DNA from: Imbricaverruca yamaguchii
Taxonomy: Eukaryota > Arthropoda > Thecostraca > Neoverrucidae
NCBI GenBank assembly: GCA_034440575.1
Contig: JAOTOL010001211.1
Location: 186,001-250,000 of the forward strand
Length of the DNA stretch: 64,000 nt
Reading direction: 5' to 3'
Below, piece by piece: positions 24,193 through 36,607 of this stretch (position 1 is its first letter; every line of letters starts with the position of its first letter). Below the pieces are notes generated by a model. It was not told where the DNA came from and made no database searches. It was given only the letters and a program-made list of their open reading frames with translations. The position numbers and the translations under genes were made by a program.

Positions 24193-24408
24193 CAGTGCTA
24201 TCACTAAAAGTAGTGTGATCACTAAAATCAGTGTCAACACCACTAAAGGCAGTGCCATCACTAAAACCAGTGCCATCACTAAAACCAGTGCCATCACTAA
24301 AACCAGTGCCATCACTAAAACCAGTGCCATCACTAAAACCAGTGCCATCACTAAAACCAGTGCCATCACTAAAACCAGTGCCATCACTAAAACCAGTGCC
24401 ATCACTAC
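24193..24408. repeat. 18-bp minisatellite (AGTGCCATCACTAAAACC)
   Basis: About twelve copies, the last eight nearly perfect. 18 is a multiple of three, so plus frames read Ser-Ala-Ile-Thr-Lys-Thr or Val-Pro-Ser-Leu-Lys-Pro repeats and minus frames read Met-Ala-Leu-Val-Leu-Val or Asp-Gly-Thr-Gly-Phe-Ser repeats. The unit contains an inverted AGTG...CACT. Confidence 0.93.
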
Positions 24409-27299
24409 AACGCGGCACCGTCCAGGCGCAATGACGCGCAGCCGAAGAACTCCAGCTGGCACACGTGGCTTGGCCGACTACCGAGCGCCATTTCACGTGG
24501 ATGTCCGCAGCCGGCGGAATCACTCAGGCATCGCCGGTGGGTGCGGCGTGCAGTGTGTGTCGCGCCTGATTGCACGCACGGTGGCAGTTCGGCCACCGTG
24601 TGCGCAGGCGTGCAGCGTCGGCGAGCATGTTCATCTCAGCCCTCCGAGATGTGGGCAATTTCCCTGTGAGCCTGGCTGGCATGCTGTGCCGCGGACGGGC
24701 GATGCCTGCCTCAGGCTCGTCTCCGCCCAAAACACGTGTCGCGGGCGGATGTCGGTCAGGCGTGTACGGTGGTAAATTATTCGTCAAACAGGGTGGAATA
24801 TGCCACTTTCTGAACACTGAATCGACATCCAACAGCGGATTATCGACATCCTGTTTTATGATGAGTCTTTGTGAAGTCTTCATGCCTAATTTCCAAGTGT
24901 CCTGTTGATAAGTATCATAATGGTACTCACCATTGCGGATTGCGATGCACAAGCATCTCTTTGCACAATTCTCAGTGCGAGGATTGCCTATGATGTGGCC
25001 TATTATATAATATCAGTTGATAAGGATAGGTATTTTGTTTTGCTATCACTAAAATAGCGACCCCAAATTCGGTATCCCAAAACAAAGGAAAACGGTGCAC
25101 ATACGTGCACGCTGTTTGATCAGAATTGTTTTCAAAGAACTTATAATTTATGTTCAATGGGATCGTTTCCATGACGAATTTCGACATCATACTGTAATGG
25201 TTTGAACATTTTACACCTAACAAAAGCACATTATTTTAACACTGGGCATGACGCGCGCATCGGGACAGGCTATATAATGACGAGAGGTGCCGTATAATTG
25301 GACCACCGCCATATGGTGCTGGTTCCTGGCGTCAACGGGGGTTAATGAGGAACGTTGCAGACACGCCTGCACAACGCAAACCATGTCAATTAAGGCGCTG
25401 TGTGTGGGAACGAGAGTGAAATAGCCCGCGTCCGCTCCTACCGCTGCCGTCGCGCCTGCGGTAGCCGTGCGGGCCTGATCTAGATAGGCAGCAATGACTC
25501 GGAAAATTGCCCGTTTTCTCTTCCGGACGGCGCTTGATTCGATAGCCGGGTGCTCGCGTGGCTTGGTTGGCCTCTCGCCGGCAGCGTTACGGCGTCAGGA
25601 ATGTACGGCGGTAGACCGCCCGGGCCCGCGCTGCAAACTTCCCAGTCGGCAATGAAGACAACCTGAAACGTAATCGCACCGTAGCCGTGCAAATAGAAAC
25701 TCTTGCAATCTACGGAACATTATGGTATGGTGATGACGCCACAAGTGATTATTATGCCGAGCAAATATGGTTGCGACCTGAAGCAACGCAGCGATTTGGT
25801 GGAGTGCCTTGGGGTCTGCACTGCGGTGCCGAACACAAGCGCCGGTCTCTCGTCTGGAGACGACAACCGTGAATGAACCCCGATCTGAAGAGACGGTTGT
25901 ACGCCTCCATAAATTTGACGAATAAAGCTAAGACAGACCCGACGCGATCTCGTCGCGAGCGATCCTGTGGAAGAAGTGGTACGAGGGGAATACACATGCT
26001 AATTTCGGCGAAGCATGCGTTGCTTCACTGTACGCAAAAGATGGCCACCGCAGACTATGGGCGTGTTCCCACGAACTGGGGAGAAAACAACCGCCGCAGC
26101 GTCGCCAATCCGGACGCATCATCTTATTAGGTGACGTCATTGGTGATGTAGTGACGCACATTACCCTGCTCGATAGAAAACACCCACGGTCCGACAGAAG
26201 CGCTGGGATTTCCCGATGGCGGCTGGTAATCGTCAGAATAGGCGCCACTGCGGAAGTACATGGCATGTTTTATCATTTTATCTCTTTTCATTGACGTTTT
26301 GCGTTATTTAGTTTTTTCTTCTTCATAATTCGAGTGTCTCTTTTATGATTGCACCATGTATTGACGCGAGTGCTGAAAAGCCATGAATATGGAGAACTCA
26401 ATATACGACTATGACTATGACTATGAGTACCTGGAGGGGTTCTTTCGGCTGAAAATTCGTTGGGGGATTGAGGATGGGAGAGGGGATGCACTCGAGCATA
26501 CTGAAGGGGAGCTTATTCTTCTGAGAGGCGCCTTTTGCTAGAACTGTGTTAAGTGGGGGAGGGGCTTTGGTGGTGCGCTCGAACATCCCGTGTGATCAGA
26601 GGGACGATGCCTTTCCATGGCGGCACATGCCCCCGGTGCTCCCACCTCCTGCATCCGCCCCTGCGACGGCCCCGTGCTGTACCAGAAGTGCGTTTCCCCC
26701 GAGCGGAGGTGCGGCGGGCGCTCTCTCTCATCTTCCCCATCACCCATGCCTCATGTCCACCGGTCCGGTCCGACCTGGGTCCGTGCGGTCCCGATTGTGC
26801 GGCAGGCACGCGTCGGCAGACCGTGCGCGTGAAGACAATGGACTGTCGACCAGTGTCGTGAGGGGGGGGGTGGCCGAGGCCTGTGTGTGGTCGGCGATGT
26901 GCGGGCGGCGCCGCGGCCGATCGGCATCACGCGTCGGGCAATGGCGCGGCTGCCGCGCCTGGCGACAACCGGGCACTTTATCGGCTGCTGCGTCGCGCGG
27001 TCAGCGTGAGTCGTGTCTGACTTGCGGTGCCGGCTGTTCGCCCTAAAGTCCCGTGGCGGAAGGACCCGCCCGGTGCGGCCGTGAGGGCTCGTTGGGGTCG
27101 GCCGGCGCCGCAGGTCCTGTGTTTGACTCTCGGTCACTTCGTGTGGTCGGAGGTCACACTGGCATTCCCGTATGTCTACTTGTCAATTGTAATAGTACCA
27201 GGGTTGCCACCTGGCCTATTCCTTTATTGGGTGGTTCACAACGCATTTTATGCACGATCACGGCTAAGGGCGTCGTCCACACTGTTTTGCCTATGGGCT
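24409..27299. other. Alternating CpG-rich and AT-rich DNA, no supported gene
   Basis: CpG-rich blocks at about 24420-24760, 25410-25640 and 26580-27140 are open in several frames. AT-rich DNA separates them. No coding domain, RNA gene or paired transposon ends recognised. Confidence 0.3.
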
Positions 27300-27378
27300 G
27301 CGGGATTGGTAAATGTCCTGAGTAGTGCAAGTATTGGTACCCAGAGCTCAACTCCTTAACCACTATACCATCCCCACC
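27300..27378 (-). repeat. Possible tRNA-derived SINE head (weak)
   Basis: The minus strand reads GGGATGGTATAGTGGTTAAGG, a good tRNA A-box-type phrase, followed by a stem-like GAGCTCTGGGTACC. The expected B box further down is poor. I treat it as a probable decayed tRNA-derived SINE, not a functional tRNA. Confidence 0.3.
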
Positions 27379-28670
27379 CGATGCTTGCCACCTCATAGCA
27401 GAGCAGACTACCAAGGCGTTTCAGTATCTCTGGCGAGGTTGGTGTTCCACACCACACCATGCATTAGTTATTTATCATCTGTATTGACGTCGGGTGCTCC
27501 AAAACCACTGCTGAGAGTTGCTTACTCACGAGGCTGCCTCGTCGGGAAACTTACGTGGAAAGCCAGTATAGAAGAGGATTAACGCTGAGTGTCGTTAGAA
27601 TATGATCCGTGCTCTTCATGTATGGCCCGTCGTGCTGGAAATGATGCAAATAAATGCCGATTAAGAGTACTTCGGTGTCCCAGATGCAATGTATGCTGAA
27701 TGGCGACACACGTGGTGGTTAGGAGACCAAGACGCAGTCGCGCTGGGGTGTGGTGACGCGACAGAGGGGTCGGCGGAGTCAGGGGGGGGGGGGATTTTGA
27801 CATGCAGGCAGCAGGCGATAACATGACGGGAGGGGAGGGAGAGTGCTCGTAAATTAGTCGGACAGACCCCGAGACAGGAGCTGGCGAAGATCCCTCGCAC
27901 CCACCCTCTGTTTGCCCGCTCCCGTTTCTTGTGCATGACATGAGCCCCTCTCCGGTTGCGTGTCTACCGTCGTGCCCCCGGCGGCGGTGTTTCTGGGCGC
28001 CCACGGCCCACAAACAGGCCGCGCTCGTGAGCGACTACCAGTGACACCTCGCGATAAATGACGTCTTGTTTGTCGCCACACACCGGCATCAAATTACGAC
28101 CAAATGGGGTTTCGCCGAGCTGTCCTGTGTGACGCGACGATGTCGGCGAAAGCAGCTTCATGGCTGACAAACACGAAGGTCAGAAAAACAGCCGGGGCTG
28201 ACGCAGGACATGTCGCACTGACGGCAAGCGGCTGGTCGCCGCCCGGCGACAATGGCGGGAGTGTCCAGGTTCGACACGCATATGGTGACCACCGACAGCG
28301 GCCGCACCTGCTATTTGCGGCCGGCTGGCCGGCGCTCCGACTCGGGGGCCGGCCGTACCTGGCCGTGCTGAGCCGGCGCCGCCAGCCCCAGATGGGCTTT
28401 GTGTGCGGGCCGCCCGTTGAGTCATGCCGGCGAGGGACAGGTGGGATTGCGTGCTGACCTTCCATCACTCGCCCTCCCCTCCGCTGCCCTCCGCTGCCCC
28501 CTCCCCCACCGGCCCGCGCTACTCAATCGGCGATGTATGAGTTCAGAGGTGTCTAGAAAGGGGATGAACGGCGTTCATATACCATCATTGTTTAAAAGGC
28601 TTTTTTTGCATTCCTGTTTCTTTGGCAACATCCTAGTTGTGTTCCAATGCGCGTTGCTCTACCACCGTCG
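27379..28670. other. Mixed DNA and a CpG-rich block, no supported gene
   Basis: About 28150-28430 is CpG-rich with GGCCGGC phrases. Elsewhere composition is average. Open frames overlap on both strands and match nothing I know. Confidence 0.3.
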
Positions 28671-28673
28671 CCT

Positions 28674-28716
<43 letters not shown>
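28671..28716. repeat. CT dinucleotide microsatellite
   Basis: A nearly pure (CT)n run of about 20 units ends in CTGCAG. Confidence 0.95.
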
Positions 28717-28717
<1 letters not shown>

Positions 28718-29087
28718 GTCCAACGCCCTCTCTCCTGTCGGTCGCTACATGACAACAGCTGACCGCCCGTCTTCAAGTTCTGGCCGCGCCCTTGGGCACG
28801 TTCATCCTGCATTGCTGCGGCCGGCACGCGGTTGGGTACTTTCTCCGCACACTGGGCGGCCACTGGCCGGCAGCCCCCTCTGGGCGGCACGCGACCCTGG
28901 CCATTAGCGGGGCGCATGCTTTGTGCTGGCCGGTCGCGCTGCCGTCTGTTTATTCGTGCTGCCATGTGGGCGCGACGGTGTCAGCTCGGCCAGGCCGCGC
29001 GCGCGCCATGAATATTCCAGCCGCCCTCTGCCCCGGCTCGGCTGATGTCGCCCGCCGGCCGGCGGCTGCCGACGGGGATATAACATA

Positions 29088-29337
29088 ACATCCAGAGTTA
29101 ATTTTGTGCCAAAGTTCATGAAGTCCAATGCTCACAAAGTCCAGTGATCATAACGTCCAAAATGCGAAATGCAGTCGAAATAAATCCAGAACAGTCCAAG
29201 ATGGCTCGGATAAGGTGCGTTCGCAACGTCCAGAGTTGATAGAGTCCAATGGTAACAAATTCCAACAAAGTCCAAAACGAGCCTCAGAGGGAGCGTTTAT
29301 AACGTCCAGAATTCATGATGTCCAAGAAGGTCCAAAA
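29088..29337. repeat. Degenerate GTCCA-spaced repeat
   Basis: The pentamer (G/A)TCCA, usually as AAGTCCAA or ACGTCCAG, recurs thirteen or so times at irregular 10-35 bp intervals. Several copies sit in TAACGTCCA contexts. It looks like a decayed short-period array. No protein is supported. Confidence 0.5.
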
Positions 29338-30189
29338 ATAGTTCCTCAGTTGTCCGCTAGAGGAGCCAGCGAAGCCCTCACAGTGAAATCGTGCGGCTGT
29401 GTCTCCGTTTTCTGTCAACAGGTGGCAGTGGCAAACGTGGTGTAATATGCACATTATCGTTGCGTCCACCCTTCCCCTGCTGAAGCAACACGTCCTCGAA
29501 AGAGTTTCATTAGTATTGTTATTAAGAGGGAAGTGAGTTTGGTAGGAATTTTCACTAAAGTTCCCGAACTTTATTCTTACCAAAGTTTCCTATGGAGATA
29601 TACAGTGTAACCAGAAATGACGACGTGATAGAGGAGGACATTTTTTGCTGTTAGTACTTGGACCACTGTAGTTTTTCTTGCGTAAGCAAGGGTGGCGGGC
29701 CGCGGGCACTCGCTGTCCTGCTTTTTTCTTAGCTCGCAATCTTGTGATTGTGCCACTCGGCTTCGGTGAGGGCACATGGGTACCTTGGTTCAGTTGTGAC
29801 CATTGTTCTCAGTTTGAGCTTTAGGCACCTATATATGTAAGAGGTGTACCAATGTGAAGGAGGATGTGTACCAATGTAGGATAGTATGGAATGATCTGCA
29901 CATCTGTAGGTCATTGCATTGCATTCTATTATAATGTTTTACGTAGAATATTATTATATCGCATTGCATTATTTAACTGTGTTACTTTTTTATCGCACCG
30001 ATGTAGACAGTTCATGATCCAATGCGATTCACTTCAGGCTCAGCATGTGTCAATGGATGCGTCGCGCCAAATTTGTTCCCAAGCAGTTCAAGATCAATGA
30101 GATTACTCATAGTAATTGGATACCTGCACGTGATGGTATAGTATACGAGAAGTATACGAGCATGTCCTTCAGGGAAACTAGGAAATGGG
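29338..30189. other. AT-rich DNA upstream of the LINE
   Basis: No gene recognised. The last 100-200 bp may belong to the LINE 5' UTR, but without another full copy in the window the 5' boundary cannot be set. No ORF1 (nucleic-acid-binding protein) frame is visible. Confidence 0.35.
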
Positions 30190-33100
30190 GTGGGGAGGGA
30201 TGAAATGACAATGCCAACTCAGGAATATTCCAATAGTGTCAGCCAAGGCAATAGAACCTCAAAGTCTGCAAATAGGGACAGCAGCAACTCAAGGGGACAG
30301 AGTTATAGTTCATCTAGTGATAAAAGAACTCCTCAATATGAAAAAGCCAAAGGTGGTTATGGAGCATTTGTTAAGTGCGTGATGTTTAATGCTCAGAGTA
30401 TCCGCTCCAGATTTGATGAGTTCAAGTGTTATGTTGCTGAGGAGGAACCAGATTTTGTTTGCATTACGGAGGCATAGGTCAGTAAAGGGTATTTTGCAGA
30501 TAACTTACAGGACTATGAGATCCAGGGATACAATATGTTTTCGTGCAATAGGGGTCCAGCAATGAAAGGGGGTGGCGTAATTCTCTATATGAATAGCTTA
30601 TTCAGTTCTCAAAAAGTAGCAGGTGGGGATAAAAATGTGTCTGTGGAGTCCATTTGGCTTGATGTCACTGTGGGAAAAGGCAACAGCAATAATCTTAGGA
30701 TAGGAGCTTTCTACCGATCAGGAACCCTGCCACATTATCAGCAACTGGAGCTTGACAAGGTGATTTGTGAGGAAATCAGTAGAAACTTTAAGAGGAAGTC
30801 CCTTATTATCGGTGACTTTAATCTAAAAGGTTATGAAAATGCTGGTGTTGGCTCCCCATCATGCAAAATGTTCAGGAAATGCCCTGAAGAGGACCTGTTC
30901 TTACACCAGTTTGTATCGGAACCTACCAGGCATGGTTCATTCTTGGACCTTGTATTCTCGGATTTAAGTGATTTGGTTCAAGACTTGACTGTAGGCGAAA
31001 CTCTTGGAAAAAATGACCATAACATAGTTAGATTAAAGGCACATGTAGGGGAAATTATCAAGGATAATTTGGTAAAGGTTCCAAATTTCAACAGAGCAGA
31101 CTTTAACGGCATGAGAGCTGCTTTAAGTGCCATCAGATGGGAAGAAGAATTCTCCAATTTAAATGCCTGTGAAATGTGGGAAAAGTTCAAATCTTACTTG
31201 AAGGAAACTCAGATTAGACATGTCCCCCAAAAGCAAAGACGCAAAAGAAGGGTAGGAAAGCCAGCATGGCTTACACCAGACGTGATAAAAGCAATTAAGG
31301 CTAAGAAAACTGCATTTAGAGTTTTTAAAGAAGCATCAAATGTCGTTAATCTAAAGGCGTATCGAAAAGCTAGAGACACTGTGAAGCAAAAAACCAGAGC
31401 AGCAAAGCGAGCAAAAGAACTGGATTTAGCTAGAAACTGTAATGGGGACAGTAAAAAGTTCTTTAGTTTCTACAAGCTGAGTAAAGTTTCTAGCACAATT
31501 GGTCCACTGGAAGTAAACGGGACTACATTGGGTGAGGATAGTGAGATGGTTGAGGAGCTGAGCAAGCAGTTCAAATCAGTGTTTACATTGGAAGATATGA
31601 CCAATCTGCCGACCGTAAACCATAGTTCAGTGACATGGGATCTGACAAATGATGTTGATTTCATTGATAGTGATGTTGTTTGCAATCATATCAGGAAAAT
31701 AAAGCCAAATAAGGCAGCAGGACCTGATGAAATTTATGCTAGGGTGTTGCGGGAAACTGAAAAGGAACTGGCATTTCCACTTAGTATAATATTTTGTAGA
31801 TCAGTTTCACATAATGAAATTCCAACCGATTGGAAAAGGGCAAATGTAGTTCCTATTTTCAAGAAAGGAGAAAGAGGGAAAGTTGAAAACTATAGGCCAA
31901 TAAGTCTCACATCCCTAGTCTGCAAGGTACTCGAATCAATTATCAAGGATAGAATAGTTAGTTATCTGGAAGGTAGCAGATTGATTCAAGATACTCAACA
32001 TGGGTTTAGAAAAGGACGACCGTGTCTCACAAACCTCTTGGACTTTATAAACTTCGCCACAGAACAATTTGATCAGGGAAATCAGGTTGATGTAGCATAT
32101 CTTGACTTTCGTAAGGCCTTGGACAAGGTACCCCATAAACGGTTAATGATACAGCTTCAGTCCCATGGTATTGCAGGTAGCATCTTAAAATGGATAGAGT
32201 TGTGGCTTTCAGATAGACAGCAAAGAGTGATGCGAAATGGTACAAAGTCATCATGGCAAAATGTTATTAGTGGAGTCCCCCAAGGGTCAGTACTAGGGCC
32301 ATTACTGTTCATTATATTTGTAAATAACATTGAAAGTGGCCTAAGTAGTAAAGTTTTGAAATTTGCGGATGATTTGAAGGTCCTTAGGGAAATAACAGGT
32401 TAGGATGAGCATATCTCGCTGCAAAAAGAATTAGACGAACTTGTGAAGTGGTCCGAAGAATGGCAAATGAAATTTAACTTTGATAAGTGCAAAATCATGC
32501 ATGTAGGTAAGCAGCATATGAAGGCTCCATACTTGATGGGTGGCCAAGTGTTATCAGTGACTCAACAGGAGAAGGATTTAGGTGTTATTCTAAACACAAA
32601 ACTGGGGGCATCAGAACAGACCAAGGAAGCCAGGAAGAAGGCACTGAGAATGCTCGGGGAAATAAATAGGAATGTATCATACAGAAGCGAGGAAGTGATC
32701 AGGAAGCTTTACTGTGCATACGTCAGGCCACATTTGGAATACTGCATCCAAGCTTGGTCTCCTAGCTATGAAAAAAGATTGTTGGCTTTTAGAGAGAGTA
32801 CAAAAGAGGGCTACAAAAATGGTTAATGGCATAAGCAACCTGGCATATGAGGAATGATTGAAGAAATTGAATATGTTTTCACTTAGATATAAAAGGCTGA
32901 GAGGAGATCTCATCGAGGTCTTTAAATTTGTCAATGGTCTGGAGAGGGGATACCTTGGGGAAATGTTTGAATTTAACAGAAATGATGCAATTAGAGGTCA
33001 TAAATTCAAAATTAAAGTTAACCACAGCAGAACAAGGTTAAGGCAAACTTTCTTCACCAACAGGGTAATGGAACACTGGAACCAGCTGCCAGAAAACATC

Positions 33101-33193
33101 GTCAGTAGCAGCACATTGAACATCTTTAAAAACAGCGTAAACAATCATTATAAGAATAGAGGGCTTGCTTTTCAGTATTACAGTGAGGGCTGA
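30190..33193 (+). pseudogene. LINE ORF2: APE endonuclease + reverse transcriptase, four lesions
   Basis: The protein would nick target DNA and copy the element RNA at the nick. Endonuclease: MFNAQSIRSR near the N-terminus, GDFN at 30811-30822, and a final histidine motif reading NDH (31012-31020) where the copy at 57.7 kb has the usual SDH. Reverse transcriptase: NYRPISLTS, QHGFRKGR, YLDFRKALDKVPHKR, GVPQGSVLGPLLF and the catalytic FADD at 32362-32373. The C-terminal region follows to 33193. Lesions: in-frame TAG at 30475-30477 (in the ITEA(W) motif), in-frame TAG at 32401-32403, one extra A in the A-run 32771-32776, and TGA at 32855-32857. Few lesions point to a young copy. Confidence 0.92.
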
Positions 33194-33297
33194 TTGACAG
33201 ATTTGGTGGGCGACTGGTTCAGTGTACAGAGTGCAACCAGGAAGGGCCCTTGTGGCTCATATTTGCACTAATATTTTATGTCTTGATGTCTTTATGA
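30190..33297 (+). mobile_element. CR1-type LINE retrotransposon, near-complete ORF2 region (copy A)
   Basis: This copy holds the whole endonuclease plus reverse-transcriptase region, a C-terminal domain and a 3' UTR ending in TATGTCTTGATGTCTTTATG. The 3' part is shared with four other copies in the window (8.7, 35.4-36.4, 57.2-63.0 and 63.0-64.0 kb), which defines one family. The short tandem-repeat tail, the APE-type endonuclease and the C-terminal RLRGDLIEVFKF and HWNQLPE motifs are those of the CR1 group of the Jockey superfamily. ORF1 is not seen upstream, so this is either 5'-truncated or the ORF1 is lost. Confidence 0.93.
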
Positions 33298-34610
33298 TGG
33301 GATACGTGCCAAGGACATCAAACGGCATGTATTTCAGCAATATACTGTTCTAAACCAATGTTAAAACAGGACAACATAAACAAGCGCGAGAACAACAATG
33401 TGTGCTTAACTTCGAAAGGATTTGTAGGCTTTCGGAGAAAACCCTATATTTGTTTTTATTTTTTGCCTCCAAAGATAATATATCGGACTAACATCTGGGA
33501 TTTTTTCCCAAATCGCATTGTGACTGTCCCGATAGTTAAAGTAAGTCACGTTACCTTAGGTCACGATATCACGATTTCAAATGGCCCGTAAACAGGAATT
33601 TCGAAGGAGGCAAAAGATGCAGTGGATTATTGTGATTTCAATGATATATACTTTTGCACCATACTGATAGTTCTTCATTGCATTTATACGCGCATTGCAG
33701 GGGGGGAGTACGCCTACGCATCCGATTTTTGTTTGTACTTGTACATTGTTTGCACAACTCCAGATTTAACCAGTCGATATAAACTACTTTTTGCGTACCT
33801 GTTTCGAAATGTCCGGCGCATCGTTTAAAGCAAGAAAAACGGAAACTGGGCGAACATTTGTCGAGTTAGAGGCCGTTAGTGTCAAAACGTTTCGTACCGC
33901 AAGGCCACAAAAATCGGCGGCGATGTGCTTCACGTATATTGAGAAGAGGAAAGTGTTCTTGACAACACTAGCGAATTGTTTGATGCATATTATTATGCTA
34001 TGTAGTTTGAAGGTCATATTAGATCATCGAGGTCAAGTCAGATCAAATTCATGACAGGTTAATGGAATCAAACTTGGTCAACTAGAATGTTGTCATGAAA
34101 GCAAATTACTCTCATGCGATTGATGTCACGTTACATGTTACTCCCTGCATATCCTGAAAGCTACTGTTTGTCACTGTGTACCTAAGCGTTTCCATACTTT
34201 ATTCATGTACTTCACTCCTTACTTCGCGAAGCCGATTGCGCCGAGCCAACGGACCGAGCAGTCGGGTGGGCGGCCCGGTTCCGGCAACTTGAACAGGTAA
34301 ATGACCTGATAAAGTGCTGGTATATAGGTGACATGAGGTGAAATGCCGGGTCTAGCATCTGGATTGCATCAATAGTAATGTACAAAGCATCATTGATGCC
34401 CATTTTGGAGCATTTAAACACAATAACAGCGATCCATAACAATGGCAAGCCAAGCGGCGCAAAACAACAAAATGTTGACATATGTGACCACATTTGACCT
34501 CAAAGATATTGACCTAATGTCGTTAAATTCGCTCACAGTAGAGTTCACTACAGTACCCATCCATCCTGATAATTTCGTGACTCCAGCTTTAACAGCAGCC
34601 GAGATCTTAT
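33298..34610. other. AT-rich DNA, no supported gene
   Basis: About 34010-34060 has several AGGTCA/GATCA hexamers. A plus frame at 33809-34054 (starting MSGASFKARKTETG) has a reasonable start context but matches nothing I know. The right part probably belongs to the element whose right end is at 34675. Confidence 0.3.
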
Positions 34611-34675
34611 GGGGGCGGAATCCGCTCCCCCTCCAGTCCGCGCAATTTTCATAGGCTCTCCAGGGCGCGTGTTAA
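34611..34675. mobile_element. Right end of a TTAA-flanked element with subterminal hairpin
   Basis: A hairpin GGGGGCGGAATCCGCTCCCCC (34611-34631) is followed by TCCAGTCCGCGC and a terminus GCGCGTGTTAA (TTAA at 34672-34675). Read on the minus strand this is TTAACACGCGC...GCGCGGACTGGAGGGGG-hairpin, the same order as the left end of the element at 36608. The matching left end of this copy was not found. Confidence 0.4.
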
Positions 34676-35433
34676 GGACCTCAAAAGACACCCTTGCTTG
34701 GTGATATCTCAGAAATGTCCGAGACTATAACTCCTTGACCGTTGATCTGATCTGTCCATTAATAATAGCAGATCTGGATTCCACGCATCAAGTAACCCCA
34801 CACAAATATATTCATCCAAATATATATTATTGGATGTTGTCGATTTCTCGTGGAATGGGCCTAAAGAGAAAATGCAGACAATCTGATGTCCACTGCATAT
34901 GGCTGCAGATCCGGGGCGGGTTATGATGGTTCAGACCCCCTGGTTGGTGCTTTCTGACGCTAATTTCTTATCTACTCTTATACATCTGAAAATGTTCTAA
35001 CCAGAGCACCTTTACTGCTTATGCACCATATAAGGGAGCACCTATGAATGAACGTGGTAGCACGAGACATGTGCAATATCAACAGCAATAACACAAGAAA
35101 TCGTGCAAACGTATTCCGGCTTTATTGCAAGCCGTATCCACTTGCAACACCAAAACCAGTGCTGTTCAGAAAGAGCGGGCCATGTTATGAAAAACTAGCG
35201 TCATTCACCTACAATGGATGGTAAGCTTCAGTAGTTTTCTGTACAAGGATGGACATGGTAAGATTTACAGATATGTGATAATTAACTTGGTCTACTGCGC
35301 TATTCCATTTAATTCTTGAGGATCTTATGCATCTCATCCACGGTGCGCAAGATTTATTGGAGCTCAAAACACCCATCTTCGAGTGTGCACTAACGTCAAG
35401 GTTTCCCATATTTCTCCCGCGCTAACGATAGCA
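34676..35433. other. AT-rich DNA, no supported gene
   Basis: No domain, RNA or repeat recognised. Confidence 0.35.
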
Positions 35434-36350
35434 TATAAAGACATAAAAACATAAAAGATAAGTGCAACTATGAGCCACAAGGGCCCTTCTTGTTTGCACT
35501 GTGTACACTCAACCAGTTGCCCACCAAATCCGTCGATCAGCCTTCCCTGTAATACTGAAAAGCAAGCCCTCAATTCTTATAATGATTGTCTATGCTGCTT
35601 TTAAAGACGTTCGATGTGCTGCTACTTGCAATAGTTTCTGGCAGCTGGTTCCAGTGTTCTACTACCCTGTTGGTGAAGAAAGACTGTCTCAACTTTGTTG
35701 TGCTGTGGTTAACTTTAATTTTGAATTGATGACCTCTAATTGCATCATGTCTGCTAAATTCAAGACTTTCCCCAAGATATCCCCTCTTTTTATTTCCTTT
35801 ATATTTCCTCTTTCCAGATCATGGACAAATTTAAAGACCTCGATGAGATCTCCTCTCAGCCTTCTATACCTAAGTGAAAACATATTTAATTTCTTCAATC
35901 TTTCCTCATATGCCAGGTTCCTTATGCCATTAACCATTTTTGTAGCCCTCTTTTTGTACTCTCTCTAAAAGGCAACAATCTTTTTCATAGCTAGGAGACC
36001 AAGCTTGGATGCAGTATTCCAAATGTGGCATGACATATGCACAGTAGAGCTTCCTGATAACTTCCTCACTTCTGTATGATACATTACTATTTATTGCCCC
36101 AAGTATTCTCAGCGCCTTCTTGCTGGCTGCCTTGGTCTGTTCTGATCCCCCCAATTTTGTGTTTAGAATAACACCTAAATCCTTCTCCTGTTGAGTCACT
36201 GATAGCACTTGACCACCCATCAAGTATGGAGCCTTCATATGCTGCTTACCCACATGCATGATGTTGCACTTATCAAAATTAAATTTCATTCGCCATTCTT
36301 CAGACCACTTCACAAGTCCGTCTTTTGCAGTCTTTTTGCAGCGAGATATG
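35434..36350 (-). mobile_element. CR1-type LINE, 3' fragment (copy B)
   Basis: On the minus strand it starts inside the reverse-transcriptase C-terminal side (CATATCTCGCTGCAAAAAG, about 36350), runs through the KWSEEWRMKFNFDKC frame (36313 down to 35930), then the YEERLKKLNMFSLRYRRLRGDLIEVFKF frame (35937 down to 35689) and the 3' UTR, and ends in ATGTTTTTATGTCTTTATA. The two frames are out of phase because of small changes near 35930-35990. It also has a small extra stretch (about 35785-35815, Ile-Lys-Glu-rich) absent from the other copies. Confidence 0.92.
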
Positions 36351-36607
36351 CCATGTCTAGATATGCCGAGATATGTTTTGCCTTGTCTTACCTTGATTTT
36401 TTATGATGCTGATTCAGTCTCCCTTTTCATTGCTTTTCAATCTCAATTGTTATTAGGAATAGCTCCACGAAACTTGGTCGCTGTTCACAGCTTTCACGTG
36501 CATATGGTGTGATAATCTCAACTTCTTATTTAGACATGGTTGAATCTACAGCGGGCCCATTCACAACAAATCGACAAGGGCATAACACCAAATATTTTAT
36601 ATTTTGA

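Noticed and set aside
33809..34054. Plus frame beginning MSGASFKARKTETG as a host exon
   Set aside because: Plausible start context but no domain, no splice donor I can defend, and it lies in mobile-element-rich DNA.
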